Notes under the pieces: model-generated | The model's input: the letters and a program-made list of their open reading frames with translations, nothing else | Databases searched by the model: none | Told to the model about the DNA's origin: nothing | Made by a program: the position numbers and the translations under genes | Assembly (NCBI RefSeq): GCF_028369105.1 | Contig: NZ_JAQNDO010000001.1 | Coordinates: 10,200,501-10,264,500, forward strand | Origin: Polyangium mundeleinium | GTDB taxonomy: Bacteria > Myxococcota_A > Polyangia > Polyangiales > Polyangiaceae | Length of the DNA stretch: 64,000 nt | Reading direction: 5' to 3' | Shown: piece after piece, positions 8,142-16,164 of the stretch | How positions within the stretch are numbered: the first letter of the stretch is position 1 | How the letters are laid out: each line of letters opens with the position of its first letter

Positions 8142-9773
8142 ATGGCTCGCCTCGCGGCGATCGACATCGGGTCCAACGCCATCCGGCTTCGCGTGGTCGA
8201 CGTGGACCCGCCTCTGCTCACGGATGACGGACCACGGTTTTACCCCTTCCGCGACGTGCTCGTCGACCGCGCGCCGGTGCGGCTCGGGCACGACGTCTTC
8301 ACGAAAGGTCGCCTCGAAAACGGCGTCATCGGCGCGGCCTGCGAGGCGCTGAAGCGCTTCCGCGCGGCCATGGACGCGGCGAAGGTCGAGCGCTACCGAG
8401 CCGTCGCCACGAGCGCCGCGCGTGAGGCGCAAAACGGCGACCTCTTCGTCGAGCGCGCCGAGCGCGAGAGCCGCGTGCACGTGGAGATCATCGAGGGCGT
8501 CGAGGAGGCGCGCCTCGTGCAGCTCGCCGTCGTCGAGCGCATCCCCATGAGCCAGCGTCGCTCGCTCCTCGTCGACATCGGCGGCGGCTCGACGGAGCTC
8601 ACGCTGCTCGAAGGCCGCCTCCCCGTCTACTCGCGCTCCTTGCCCGTCGGGACCGTCCGCTTGCTCGAAGCGTTCCTCGAAGGACGCGGGCCGATCGACA
8701 TGGGCCACAGAAAGCTCCTCGAAGAGTACGTCGACCGCGTCTGTGCCGACGCCTTCCGCGAGATCGAGGACGCCTCCGACGGGCCCGTCGACGTCGTCAT
8801 CGGCACGGGCGGCAACATCGAGACCCTCGCCGACCTCTGCCCGATGCCGATCGCCTTCCCCGAGGGACGCGCGATCGAGGTCCGCGCGATGCGCCGGCTG
8901 CTCGACGATCTCTCGGCGAAGAGCGTGGACGAGCGCGTGATCGCGTATGGCCTCCGGCCCGATCGCGCCGACACGATCGTCCCTGCGGCGACCGTGCTCT
9001 GCCGGGTCGCTGAGGCCTTCGGGCGGGAGTCGATCACGGCGCCGGGCGTAGGGCTCAAGGAAGGCGTGCTCGTGGACCTCGCGCGCCAGCACTTCGTGCC
9101 GCGTGATTTCGGCGGCGAGGCGGCCGCGGTGAGCGAGGCGTGCCTCCGGCTCGGGCGCCGCTACCACTTCGACGAGGCGCACGGCATGCTCGTGGCGCGC
9201 TTCGCGACGCGCCTCTTCGACGAGCTCTCCGCGCGCCACCGCATGAGCCCGCGCGACCGCATCCTCCTCCATGCGGCGTCGCTCCTGCACGACGTTGGCG
9301 ACTTCGTGCGGTACGAGGGCCACCACAAGCACAGCTACTACCTCATCGTGCACGCCGACCTGATGGGCCTCTCGCCCGCGGAGCGCGAGATCGTGGCCAA
9401 CGTGGCGCGGTACCACCGAAAGAGCCCGCCGCAGCTCGACCACGAGAACTTCCGCGCGCTCTCGCGCGAGGATCGGGCGAAGGTCAAGGCGATGGCCGCG
9501 ATCCTGCGGGTCGCGGACGCGCTCGATCGGGAGCACCGGGCCAAGGTCGCCGGCGTCAGCGGGCGTATCGAGGGCGACACGCTGGTGCTCGAGCTCTCGG
9601 GCACGGAGGACCGGTCGCTCGAAGAGTGGACCGTCGCGGCGAAGTGCGGAATGTTGAAGGACGCGCTCGGGCTCGACGTGCGCATCGTGGACGCGGCGAC
9701 GGGCGCGTCGCGGACGCCGACGACGGTGCCGCCTGCCTCGCGGAAGACGCCGATTCCGACGCCACGAAGCTGA
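8142..9773 (+). CDS. ppx: Ppx/GppA family phosphatase with C-terminal HD domain (exopolyphosphatase-like)
   Basis: A 543-residue cytoplasmic enzyme of the sugar-kinase/actin fold family that hydrolyses polyphosphate from the chain end or pppGpp to ppGpp. The first phosphate loop is DIGSNA (8-13) and the second DIGGGSTEL (145-153); GTGGNIETL follows (about 223). The C-terminal third is an HD-type domain with LLHDVGDFV and HHKHSYYLI (about 375-395), and ARYHRKSPP. This domain order fits exopolyphosphatase/guanosine pentaphosphatase. Whether polyP or pppGpp is the substrate cannot be read from the sequence. The gene converges on the first XRE regulator, and a hairpin lies between them. Confidence 0.9.
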   Translation: MARLAAIDIGSNAIRLRVVDVDPPLLTDDGPRFYPFRDVLVDRAPVRLGHDVFTKGRLENGVIGAACEALKRFRAAMDAAKVERYRAVATSAAREAQNGDLFVERAERESRVHVEIIEGVEEARLVQLAVVERIPMSQRRSLLVDIGGGSTELTLLEGRLPVYSRSLPVGTVRLLEAFLEGRGPIDMGHRKLLEEYVDRVCADAFREIEDASDGPVDVVIGTGGNIETLADLCPMPIAFPEGRAIEVRAMRRLLDDLSAKSVDERVIAYGLRPDRADTIVPAATVLCRVAEAFGRESITAPGVGLKEGVLVDLARQHFVPRDFGGEAAAVSEACLRLGRRYHFDEAHGMLVARFATRLFDELSARHRMSPRDRILLHAASLLHDVGDFVRYEGHHKHSYYLIVHADLMGLSPAEREIVANVARYHRKSPPQLDHENFRALSREDRAKVKAMAAILRVADALDREHRAKVAGVSGRIEGDTLVLELSGTEDRSLEEWTVAAKCGMLKDALGLDVRIVDAATGASRTPTTVPPASRKTPIPTPRS

Positions 9774-9808
9774 TCAAAACGGGTGTTACGGGAAGAACCT
9801 CTTCGACA

Positions 9809-9849
9809 TTCGGGGGCGTAACTCGGGCGAACCGAGCGATGTCCCCGAA
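9809..9849. terminator. Bulged hairpin between convergent genes
   Basis: Outer stem TTCGGGG (9809-9815) with CCCCGAA (9843-9849) and inner stem CTCGG (9822-9826) with CCGAG (9832-9836) form one interrupted hairpin. It sits in the 123-bp gap between the stop codons of the Ppx/GppA gene (+) and the XRE gene (-), the expected place for a bidirectional terminator. There is no T-run. Confidence 0.5.
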
Positions 9850-9896
9850 CCCCGGCCGCGCGGGTTTGGCGCGCGGCGCAGAGGTTGTCCGGGCGT

Positions 9897-10421
9897 TCAG
9901 CGCTTGCGGCGACCCTTTGCAGCGGGCGCCGGCGTGGCGGCCGGGGCCGGCGTTGCAGTGGCGGCGACCTTCGCGGGAGTGGCCTTGACCGCGGCTTTCG
10001 CGGGCGTGGCCTTCGCGGGCGTGGCCTTCGCGGGCGCCGCCTTTGCTGCGGCGTTTTTCGTCGGCGTGGCCGTCTTCGGCGGGCGACCGTTCGGCCCGAA
10101 GACGAGCTTGCGCAGCGCGGCAGCGGCCTTGTCGGTGTCGCCGCCTTCGCTCGCGCGCACGTGCTCGACCACGGCGGCGAGCGGCTCTTCCTCGGGGAAC
10201 ATGAGGAGCACGAAGGGCGGGACGCCGAGCGCCTTTGCGGCGGAGACCACGGTCCCGACCGTGATCAGAACGAGCCCGCGCTCCACGCTCGACATGTGCC
10301 CCTTGGACAGACCACTCTCGTCGGCGAGGGCCGCGAGCGACATGCCGCGCTCCTGGCGCAGATCACGGATTCGGGCCCCCACCTTGGCGGCGACGGGCTC
10401 GGGAGTCGGACGACGGGGCAT
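9897..10421 (-). CDS. XRE-family regulator with Ala/Lys/Pro-rich histone-H1-like tail
   Basis: A 174-residue DNA-binding protein. Residues about 12-70 form a Cro/C1-type helix-turn-helix (VGARIRDLRQERGMSLAALADESGLSKGHMSSVERG). A block shared with the next two genes (ALGVPPFVLLMFPEEEPLAAVVEH ... GGD ... LRKLVFG) follows to about 112. The last 60 residues are nearly only Ala, Lys, Pro and Thr (PAKATPAKA units, also a DNA repeat near 9960-10040), ending KGRRKR. Such tails occur in bacterial H1-like nucleoid proteins and add non-specific DNA binding. The start is supported by paralog alignment (MPRR versus MPTRR) and GAGG 10 nt upstream; GGAAAAACC directly precedes the ATG. Target genes unknown; autoregulation is plausible. 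Confidence 0.85.
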   Translation of the reverse strand: MPRRPTPEPVAAKVGARIRDLRQERGMSLAALADESGLSKGHMSSVERGLVLITVGTVVSAAKALGVPPFVLLMFPEEEPLAAVVEHVRASEGGDTDKAAAALRKLVFGPNGRPPKTATPTKNAAAKAAPAKATPAKATPAKAAVKATPAKVAATATPAPAATPAPAAKGRRKR

Positions 10422-10600
10422 GGTTTTTCCACCTCGAACGTGCGCCCCGGCGTACCGGAGACGCGGAGAAGATCCGGACGAAACGCGGCGGTTCGTCTTG
10501 GCCGTGTTCGCGTGGGACGAACTCTACCATGTCGTCCTCGCCCGGTACAACGTCCCCGTAAGACGCGCATGTCCCGACAACCCGCGCCTGCATTCGCGGC

Positions 10601-10960
10601 CTACCCCTGTCCCCTCCCTGGCCCGGGCGATCTGCCGAAGAAGAGCTCGCGCAGCCGCACGGCCGCGCGGCCCACGTCGCCGCCCTCCTCGCGGAGGATC
10701 TTATCGAGGCACGCGGCGAAGGGTTCGTCCTCCTCCCGCATGCACAAGAGGAACGGAGGCACGCCGAGCGCCCGGGCCACGGCGTACACCGTGCCGACGC
10801 TCATGAGCGCGAGTCCATTCTCCAAGTTCGAGGCGTGGCCCTTGGAGAGACCGCTCGCCTTCGCGAATTGAGCGAGTGACATTCCCTTCTCACGCCGCAG
10901 CTCGCGCATTCGAGCACCGATGTGGGCGGCGAGCGGGTCCGGGACACGACGAGTAGGCAC
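10601..10960 (-). CDS. XRE-family transcriptional regulator, paralog 2
   Basis: A 119-residue regulator beginning with GTG at 10960. The open frame extends over 100 codons further but that part has no similarity, while MPTRRVPDPLAAHIGARMREL aligns with the start of paralog 1 and GAGG lies 8 nt before the GTG. The HTH covers about 15-70 (GMSLAQFAKASGLSKGHASNLENG). The shared C-terminal block is ALGVPPFLLCMREEDEPFAACLDKILREEGGDVGRAAVRLRELFFG. There is no basic tail; it ends GPGRGQG. It is same-strand with both XRE neighbours but separated by 179 and 435 bp, so each probably has its own promoter. Confidence 0.85.
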   Translation of the reverse strand: MPTRRVPDPLAAHIGARMRELRREKGMSLAQFAKASGLSKGHASNLENGLALMSVGTVYAVARALGVPPFLLCMREEDEPFAACLDKILREEGGDVGRAAVRLRELFFGRSPGPGRGQG

Positions 10961-11395
10961 GGATTGCACCTCGGAAACCGTTTTTCCTGCCAAGCATGCG
11001 ATCGACCATCGACCGCTTGTTGCAGTCTTCGAAGATTCGAATGGACGAACCAATGGGTTCTTCCAGGCCAAACCACTTACCATGTCGGGCGGCCGTTCCC
11101 AATGTTCGAACGCATTTTCGAACGCCCCGAAATCGACACCGGGATCATTCATTTCCGGAGACGAAATCCGGGTTCGACACAGCAAACACGGAGGCGGCCC
11201 CCGGGCGCCCCGGCGGACGCGCCGAACCATGCGGGATCCCTGGACAAACGTGCGCCGAGCCCCCCGCGCCCGCGGCACGCCAGGGCGGTTGTCAGGGCAA
11301 GCGGCCCCCACGCGGGTCGGTCACACGCGACACCACCCCGCCGCCGACAGGGAGGCCTCGCTACGGCCCCGACATGATTGTCTTGACTTTTCGCT
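10961..11395. other. Non-coding region between XRE paralogs 2 and 3
   Basis: 435 bp without a convincing gene; the open frames here lack a start signal or family match. It is less GC-rich at 10970-11170 than its surroundings and carries several TTCGAA-type sites (around 11027-11040 and two more near 11105-11125), candidate operator half-sites for the XRE family. GTTTTTCC at 10980-10987 lies just upstream of the paralog 2 start. The right part (11200-11390) shows no structure I can interpret. Confidence 0.4.
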
Positions 11396-11845
11396 CTACT
11401 CGTGGAGCGAGCGTTTCGTCGCGCCGCGCCCGCGCTTCTTGCCGAGCTGGCCGCTCGTGCGCTCCTCGATCACCGCGCTCACGCGCCGCATATCGCCGCC
11501 GTACGCCTGCCGGATCTCCTCCAGCACGGCCGAGAGCGGATCCTCGTCGGGAAAAGCCAAGAGCACGAACGGCGGCACGTCGAGCGCTCGCGCCACCGCG
11601 ACGACCGTGCCCATCGTGACCCGCACCCGCCCGCGCTCCGCGCTCGACATCTGGCTCGGCGTCAGGCCACCCGCCTCGCGCAAGCTCGCGAGCGACAAAC
11701 CTCGCTCGAGCCGGAGATCACGCATCCGCGCGCCGAGCTTGCCGGCGTACGGCTCCGGCAGCTCGCTCTTGGTGCCCGCGCGCTCGCGAGTCGCCGCCCG
11801 CGTCTTCGATCCCTGCGCCTGCGTTTCGCTCGACGTGCGCTTCAT
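11396..11845 (-). CDS. XRE-family transcriptional regulator, paralog 3
   Basis: A 149-residue regulator starting at ATG 11845 (MKRTSSETQ); the Shine-Dalgarno is weak. A basic N-terminal arm (about 1-30) precedes the HTH (about 35-90, LGARMRDLRLERGLSLASLREAGGLTPSQMSSAERG). The shared block is ALDVPPFVLLAFPDEDPLSAVLEEIRQAYGGD, and it ends in a basic tail KKRGRGATKRSLHE. It is the most diverged of the three. In the HTH the usual SKGH of the recognition helix is TPSQ, so its DNA target may differ from that of paralogs 1 and 2. A 10-bp inverted repeat lies upstream (11899-11948). Confidence 0.83.
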   Translation of the reverse strand: MKRTSSETQAQGSKTRAATRERAGTKSELPEPYAGKLGARMRDLRLERGLSLASLREAGGLTPSQMSSAERGRVRVTMGTVVAVARALDVPPFVLLAFPDEDPLSAVLEEIRQAYGGDMRRVSAVIEERTSGQLGKKRGRGATKRSLHE

Positions 11846-11898
11846 CCTGACCCGCGACAAACCTAACACGTTCTTCGGGGCCACGTGCACGTGCGATC

Positions 11899-11948
11899 GA
11901 AAAACCCAAGCACGGTTTACGCGAGGTTGGTCCGTCGCTGGGTTTTTC
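11899..11948. promoter_or_regulatory. 10-bp perfect inverted repeat upstream of XRE paralog 3
   Basis: GAAAAACCCA at 11899-11908 and its exact complement TGGGTTTTTC at 11939-11948, with a 30-nt spacer. It lies 54-103 bp upstream of the paralog 3 start and 73 bp beyond the end of the minus-strand hydrolase gene. It could be an operator with two half-sites or a long-loop terminator for the hydrolase transcript. A related GAAAAACC motif occurs upstream of three neighbouring genes (10422-10430, 10980-10987, 13080-13088), which favours the regulatory reading. Confidence 0.5.
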
Positions 11949-12020
11949 AGGCCCTAACCTCATTTTTTAACAGACGATCCAGAGACGCCGAGAGAGCCCT
12001 CCCCCCCTCGGGCCCGCCGG

Positions 12021-13070
12021 TCAGCCGAAGAAGCGCACGATCTCGGCGACGAACGTGTCGTGCGCCTCGATGTGCGGCGAATGTCCGACGTTCGGCAGGA
12101 CCTCTTCCCGGTAGCTGCCGCCGTTTGCCTTGTACGCGTCGAGCACGGCGCGCGTCTGCGCGACCATGGGCTGCGCCGGATAGACGTCGTCGCCAGGCCA
12201 GCCCGGGATCGCGCCGAGCTTGCCGAGGAAGCCGAAGTCGAAGAGCGACGTGTCGCTGACGATCTGATCCCCGTCGCCACGGATCCACAGGACGTCGTGC
12301 TTCGGCGGGATCTTCGCGAAGCCCGAGAGGTTCACGTACTTCGGCGCGAGCGCGTTGTTCACGCCGCGCGTGCCGGGCGCGACGCCGGGCCAGTTCGCCG
12401 ACGTGGTCGTGTCGCCGGGATAGTGCGCGTCATCGACGACCATCTTCAGGACCTCCGCGAGGAAAAACTCCTCGCGCTCCTTCTCCACGCGGAACGGCGG
12501 CTTGAAGTAGAAGTCGTTCATGACCTTGCGCGGCGAGGTCGCGCTCTCCTCGGACGCGTCGCGCGCCTTCAACCGCCGCGCGAAGTCGGGGTTCGCCGTG
12601 CCGCCGCCCGAGCCCGCGAAGTCCGCGAAACACGGCTCGCCGCTCGTGCCCTTCGTCCCGCCGAACCCGTACGGCGCCATCGGCGCTTCGAGGACGAGCT
12701 TTCCGACGAGCTCGGGATGATCGATCGCGAGCTGCATCGCGACGCCACCGCCAACCGACCAGCCCACGACGTGCACCCGGCCCTTCAGGCCAAGCTCGGC
12801 GCTCTGGAGCAGCGCCGCGAGGTCGTCCGAGAAATCACGCAGGCCGCGGGTCGCGTCGATGGGCGCAGGCTCGGAGTCGCCGTAGCCCCGGAGGTCCGCC
12901 GCGATGGCGCGGAAGCCCGCGGGGAGCGCGGCCATCGTCTGCTCGAAGAAACGAGCGGAGGAGCAGTTGCCGTGGATGAACAGGACGGGGACGCCGTCTT
13001 GAGGCCCGCTGACGAGCACGTGCGTGCGAAGGCGGGACGTCTGGATCTTGATCGAGGTGATGGCGGTCAT
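12021..13070 (-). CDS. Alpha/beta-fold hydrolase
   Basis: A 349-residue cytoplasmic alpha/beta hydrolase with no signal peptide. The oxyanion region is FIHGNCSS (31-38), DLRGYGDSE follows (59-67), and the nucleophile elbow is GWSVGG (103-108, Ser105). The acidic residue is likely in the WIRGDGDQIVSD segment (about 260) and the catalytic His in NVGHSPHIEA near the C-terminus (about 328-337). It resembles haloalkane dehalogenase/esterase relatives with a large cap domain (about 140-250), too divergent for a substrate. GGAG lies only 3 nt before the ATG, which is tight. GAAAAACCC lies 10 bp upstream of the start, like the motif near the XRE genes. It is separated from ptsI by 39 bp on the same strand and could be the tail of that transcript. 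Confidence 0.85.
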   Translation of the reverse strand: MTAITSIKIQTSRLRTHVLVSGPQDGVPVLFIHGNCSSARFFEQTMAALPAGFRAIAADLRGYGDSEPAPIDATRGLRDFSDDLAALLQSAELGLKGRVHVVGWSVGGGVAMQLAIDHPELVGKLVLEAPMAPYGFGGTKGTSGEPCFADFAGSGGGTANPDFARRLKARDASEESATSPRKVMNDFYFKPPFRVEKEREEFFLAEVLKMVVDDAHYPGDTTTSANWPGVAPGTRGVNNALAPKYVNLSGFAKIPPKHDVLWIRGDGDQIVSDTSLFDFGFLGKLGAIPGWPGDDVYPAQPMVAQTRAVLDAYKANGGSYREEVLPNVGHSPHIEAHDTFVAEIVRFFG

Positions 13071-13109
13071 GAGCTCCTCGGGTTTTTCGGACCAGAGGAG
13101 AGGATGCCT

Positions 13110-14885
13110 TCAACGCTCGCCGGTGAGAAGATCATAGAGGCGAGGCGCAAACGCCTCCGCCACGCAGTGCTCGACCTCGTCGGAGGTGCCGAAGCGTAAG
13201 GCCTCCCGCGCGACGGCCTCGGCCTCGACGAGCGTCACGCGGCGCAGCGCCTCCTTGATCTCGGGGATCGCGGCCGCCTCCATCGAGAAGTCACGCATGC
13301 CGAGGCCCACGAGCAGGACCGCGGCGAGCGGATCACTCGCCATCGCGCCGCAGATCGACACGGGACAAGCCCAGCCCTCGCCCGCCCGCACCACGCTGCG
13401 GATGAGCCGCAGGATCGCAGGATCGAAGGATGACGCGAGGTAGGCGAGCGAGCGGCTCGTGCGGTCGACGGCGAGCGTGTACTGCACGAGGTCGTTCGTC
13501 CCGAGGCTCATGAAGCTCGCCTCCTGGGCGAAGAGATCCACGAGCACCGCGGCCGCCGGCACCTCGACCATGATCCCGAGCGGGATCTCGTCCGCGCAGG
13601 GCAAGCCCCGCGCCTTCACCTGCTCGATCGCCTTCTCCAGGAGGACACGCACCTGCCGGAGCTCGGAGAGGCTCGCGATCATGGGGATCATGATCTTCAC
13701 CTCGCCGTACGCGCTCGCCCGGACCATCGCGCGCAGGTGTTCGAGGAAGACCTCGGGCTGCGAGAGCGCGAGGCGCACGGCGCGGAGGCCCAGCATCGGG
13801 TTCATCTCGGGCGGGAGCTTGAGGCTCGACATGAACTTGTCGCCGCCGATGTCGAACGTGCGCAGCGTGACGGGCATCGGGCGCATCGTCTCGACGACGG
13901 CGCGGAAGATCTCGAACTGCTGATCCTCGGTCGGCGGTAGCGATCGATCGATGTAGAGAAACTCGGTGCGGTAGAGGCCAATGCCCTCGGCACCGTGATC
14001 ACGCGCCAGGATGGCCTCGGCCGGGAGCTCGACGTTCGCGCGCAGCGTGACGCGCACGCCGTCCTGGGTCGTCGCCTCGCGATCCCGCGAGACGGAGAGC
14101 TCCCGCGAGAGCGCGGTGTGCCGCTCGCCGCGGGCGCGCGCCTCGTCGAGCTCGCGCGGCTGCGGCCCCACGAGGACGCTGCCACGCAGGCCGTCGACGA
14201 CGACGAGATCACCACTCGAGATCCGCTTGAGCGCGTCGGTCACGCCGACGACGGCGGGGATCTCCAGCGCGCGCGCCATGATCGCGGTGTGGCTCGTCCG
14301 CGTGCCGACCTCGGTCACGAAGCCGACGACGGGCTGGTTGATCATCGCCGCCGTGTCCGCAGGCGAGAGGTCGTGCGCGACGACGATCGAGGGCCCTTCG
14401 AGGCGAAGGTTCTGCTGCTCGGGCACGGTCGTGCCGAAGGCGCGCAGGATGCGATCGCCGATGAAGAGCACGTCGTGGCTGCGCTCGCTCAGGTACGGAT
14501 CGTCGAGCGCCGCGAGCCGCTTGGCGATCACGTCGGACGCCTCGGCGACGGCCCACTCGGCGGCGCGCTTCTCCTTCTGGATCTGGTGACGCACGGCCTC
14601 GGCGAGCACGGGGTCGCCGGTCATGAGCACGTACGCTTCGAGGATGGAGGCCTCGGCGCTGCGCTCCGTGAGGCGCAGCGACATCTCGCGCAGGTCGCGC
14701 TGCGCGCGCGCGACAGCCTCCTCGAAACGCGCCACCTCGGCGTCGATCTCCCCCGGGCCGATCGTGCGGCGCGGGCATTGCACGCGGCTCTGCCCGAAGA
14801 CGACGACCTTGCCGATCGCGACGCCTGGCGAGCCCGCGATGCCGCGGAGCACCTCGGTCGCTTTCGAGGGAGGCTCCACGCTCAT
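13110..14885 (-). CDS. ptsI: Phosphoenolpyruvate-protein phosphotransferase (PTS enzyme I)
   Basis: Transfers the phosphate of PEP to HPr, the first step of the phosphotransferase system. The 591-residue protein has the expected full length. It has the N-terminal HPr-binding helices, the phospho-His domain with His199 in GTRTSHTAIMAR (194-205), and the C-terminal PEP-binding TIM barrel with RTEFLY, TFDIGGDK, MIPMIAS, GTNDLVQYTLAVDR and the catalytic-Cys region PVSICGAMASDP. There is no GAF domain, so it is the sugar-type EI and not the PtsP form. ATG 14885 overlaps the ptsH stop by 4 nt (ATGA). As no PTS permease is present in the window, the phosphate probably flows through HPr to PtsN for regulation. 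Confidence 0.95.
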   Translation of the reverse strand: MSVEPPSKATEVLRGIAGSPGVAIGKVVVFGQSRVQCPRRTIGPGEIDAEVARFEEAVARAQRDLREMSLRLTERSAEASILEAYVLMTGDPVLAEAVRHQIQKEKRAAEWAVAEASDVIAKRLAALDDPYLSERSHDVLFIGDRILRAFGTTVPEQQNLRLEGPSIVVAHDLSPADTAAMINQPVVGFVTEVGTRTSHTAIMARALEIPAVVGVTDALKRISSGDLVVVDGLRGSVLVGPQPRELDEARARGERHTALSRELSVSRDREATTQDGVRVTLRANVELPAEAILARDHGAEGIGLYRTEFLYIDRSLPPTEDQQFEIFRAVVETMRPMPVTLRTFDIGGDKFMSSLKLPPEMNPMLGLRAVRLALSQPEVFLEHLRAMVRASAYGEVKIMIPMIASLSELRQVRVLLEKAIEQVKARGLPCADEIPLGIMVEVPAAAVLVDLFAQEASFMSLGTNDLVQYTLAVDRTSRSLAYLASSFDPAILRLIRSVVRAGEGWACPVSICGAMASDPLAAVLLVGLGMRDFSMEAAAIPEIKEALRRVTLVEAEAVAREALRFGTSDEVEHCVAEAFAPRLYDLLTGER

Positions 14886-15166
14886 TCAGGCTCTCCGAAG
14901 CGATCGGCGATGAGCTTGCCGATCGCCGCCACGGCCTCTGCCGAGCCCTCGCCGCGCGCCTTCACCTCGATCACCGTACCGACGCCGCCGCAGAGCAGGA
15001 GCACGCCCATCACGCTCTTCGCGTTCGCTTCCTGCCCATCGGGCCCCGCGATCGTGACCTCGCACGGGTACTTGCCGGCGAGCTGCACGAGCTTCGTGGC
15101 CGCCCGTGCGTGCAAGCCGCGCACGTTGACGATCGTGAACCGCCCCGTCGCGCTCGCGTTGCTCAC
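14882..15166 (-). CDS. ptsH: Phosphocarrier protein HPr
   Basis: A 94-residue phosphocarrier between enzyme I and IIA proteins. His19 in RGLHARAATK is the phosphorylated residue. Ser51 in AKSVMGVLLL corresponds to the regulatory Ser46 and would be the substrate of the HPrK encoded two genes upstream. It starts with GTG at 15166 overlapping the rapZ stop (GTGA) and its own stop overlaps ptsI (ATGA). The presence of both phosphorylation sites together with hprK suggests a working regulatory branch, known from Firmicutes and many proteobacteria. Confidence 0.95.
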   Translation of the reverse strand: MSNASATGRFTIVNVRGLHARAATKLVQLAGKYPCEVTIAGPDGQEANAKSVMGVLLLCGGVGTVIEVKARGEGSAEAVAAIGKLIADRFGEPE

Positions 15167-16164
15167 GTCTTGCTCCCTCCGCCGTCGGGGGAGCGCGGCG
15201 CCCCCTCCGCCCCTTCGGTCGCGCTCCGCTCGAGCAGTTGTGGATCGGGCTCCAGCGGCGCGGTGTGCTCCGCTCTGCCGACGTCACGATGCACGACCGA
15301 GATGGGTAGCTCCACCTTCCTTCGTAGATTGTCGGCCAAAACCTCGGCGAGCGCCACCGATCGATGACGCCCACCGGTGCAGCCGATGCCGATGGTCAGG
15401 TAGCTCTTCCCTTCCCGCTCGTACCGAGGGAGCGAGAATTCGAGGAGCGAACCGATCTTTTCGAGCAACTCGGACGCCTCGGGGCTCTGCAGGACGAAAT
15501 CTCGCACCGCGGGGTGGCTCCCGGGGAGCCGACGGAGCTCCGGGACGAAATGCGGGTTGTCGAGGAACCGCACGTCGAAGATCAGGTCCGCATCGACCGG
15601 GACGCCGAACTTGAAGCCGAACGAGATGAACCTCGTGCGCATGCGCGGCGCCTCGGCCTTGCCCGGCCCGAGGTGCGCGATGATCTGGCGGCGCAGCTCG
15701 TGCACGCTGAGGCGCGTCGTATCGAGGTCGATCGTGGCGAGCGCGCGCAGCGGGGCGAGGCGCTCGCGCTCGAGGTGCACGCCGTCGAGCACGGCGAGGC
15801 CGCCGGAGCTGCCAGGCGCGCGCGAGGCGGCGGCCGAAAGCGGGTGTGGCCTTCGGGTCTCGTTGAAGCGGCGGAGCAACGCCTCGTCGGTCGCGTCGAG
15901 GAAGAGGATCGCCATGTCGCGCCCCTCGGCGATGCGCGAGAGCGTGGGCGCGGCGCCGTCGAGGAAGGCGAAGGCGCGCACGTCGATGCCGAGGCCGATG
16001 CGACGGATGCCGCCGGCCTCGCAGACCTCGATCGTGGCGGGCACGAGGGACGTCGGGAGGTTGTCGACGCAGAAGTAGCCGAGGTCTTCCAGGGCGTTGA
16101 TCGCGGTGGACTTGCCGGCCCCCGAGAGCCCGGTGACCACGACGACGCGGCTCTTGTCGCTCAT
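15163..16164 (-). CDS. rapZ: RNase adapter / nucleotide-binding protein RapZ
   Basis: A 333-residue P-loop protein of the RapZ/YvcJ family. In enterobacteria it directs small RNAs to RNase E and senses cell-wall precursors; elsewhere its role is less clear. Walker A is GLSGAGKS (12-19); the family core FCVDNLPTSLVP follows, then RFISFGFKFG(V)P, FDVRFLDNPH and the C-terminal signature IGIGCTGGRHRSV. A basic/acidic C-terminal extension (about 300-333) is not part of the family core. The ATG at 16164 overlaps the hprK stop by 4 nt and the stop overlaps ptsH, so translation is coupled through the operon. The open frame runs far upstream inside hprK; that part is a shadow. Confidence 0.93.
   Translation of the reverse strand: MSDKSRVVVVTGLSGAGKSTAINALEDLGYFCVDNLPTSLVPATIEVCEAGGIRRIGLGIDVRAFAFLDGAAPTLSRIAEGRDMAILFLDATDEALLRRFNETRRPHPLSAAASRAPGSSGGLAVLDGVHLERERLAPLRALATIDLDTTRLSVHELRRQIIAHLGPGKAEAPRMRTRFISFGFKFGVPVDADLIFDVRFLDNPHFVPELRRLPGSHPAVRDFVLQSPEASELLEKIGSLLEFSLPRYEREGKSYLTIGIGCTGGRHRSVALAEVLADNLRRKVELPISVVHRDVGRAEHTAPLEPDPQLLERSATEGAEGAPRSPDGGGSKT

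Noticed and set aside
10961-11395. Extended N-terminus of XRE paralog 2 (up to 11311)
   Set aside because: No similarity to the family in the extension; paralog alignment and a GAGG site support GTG 10960.
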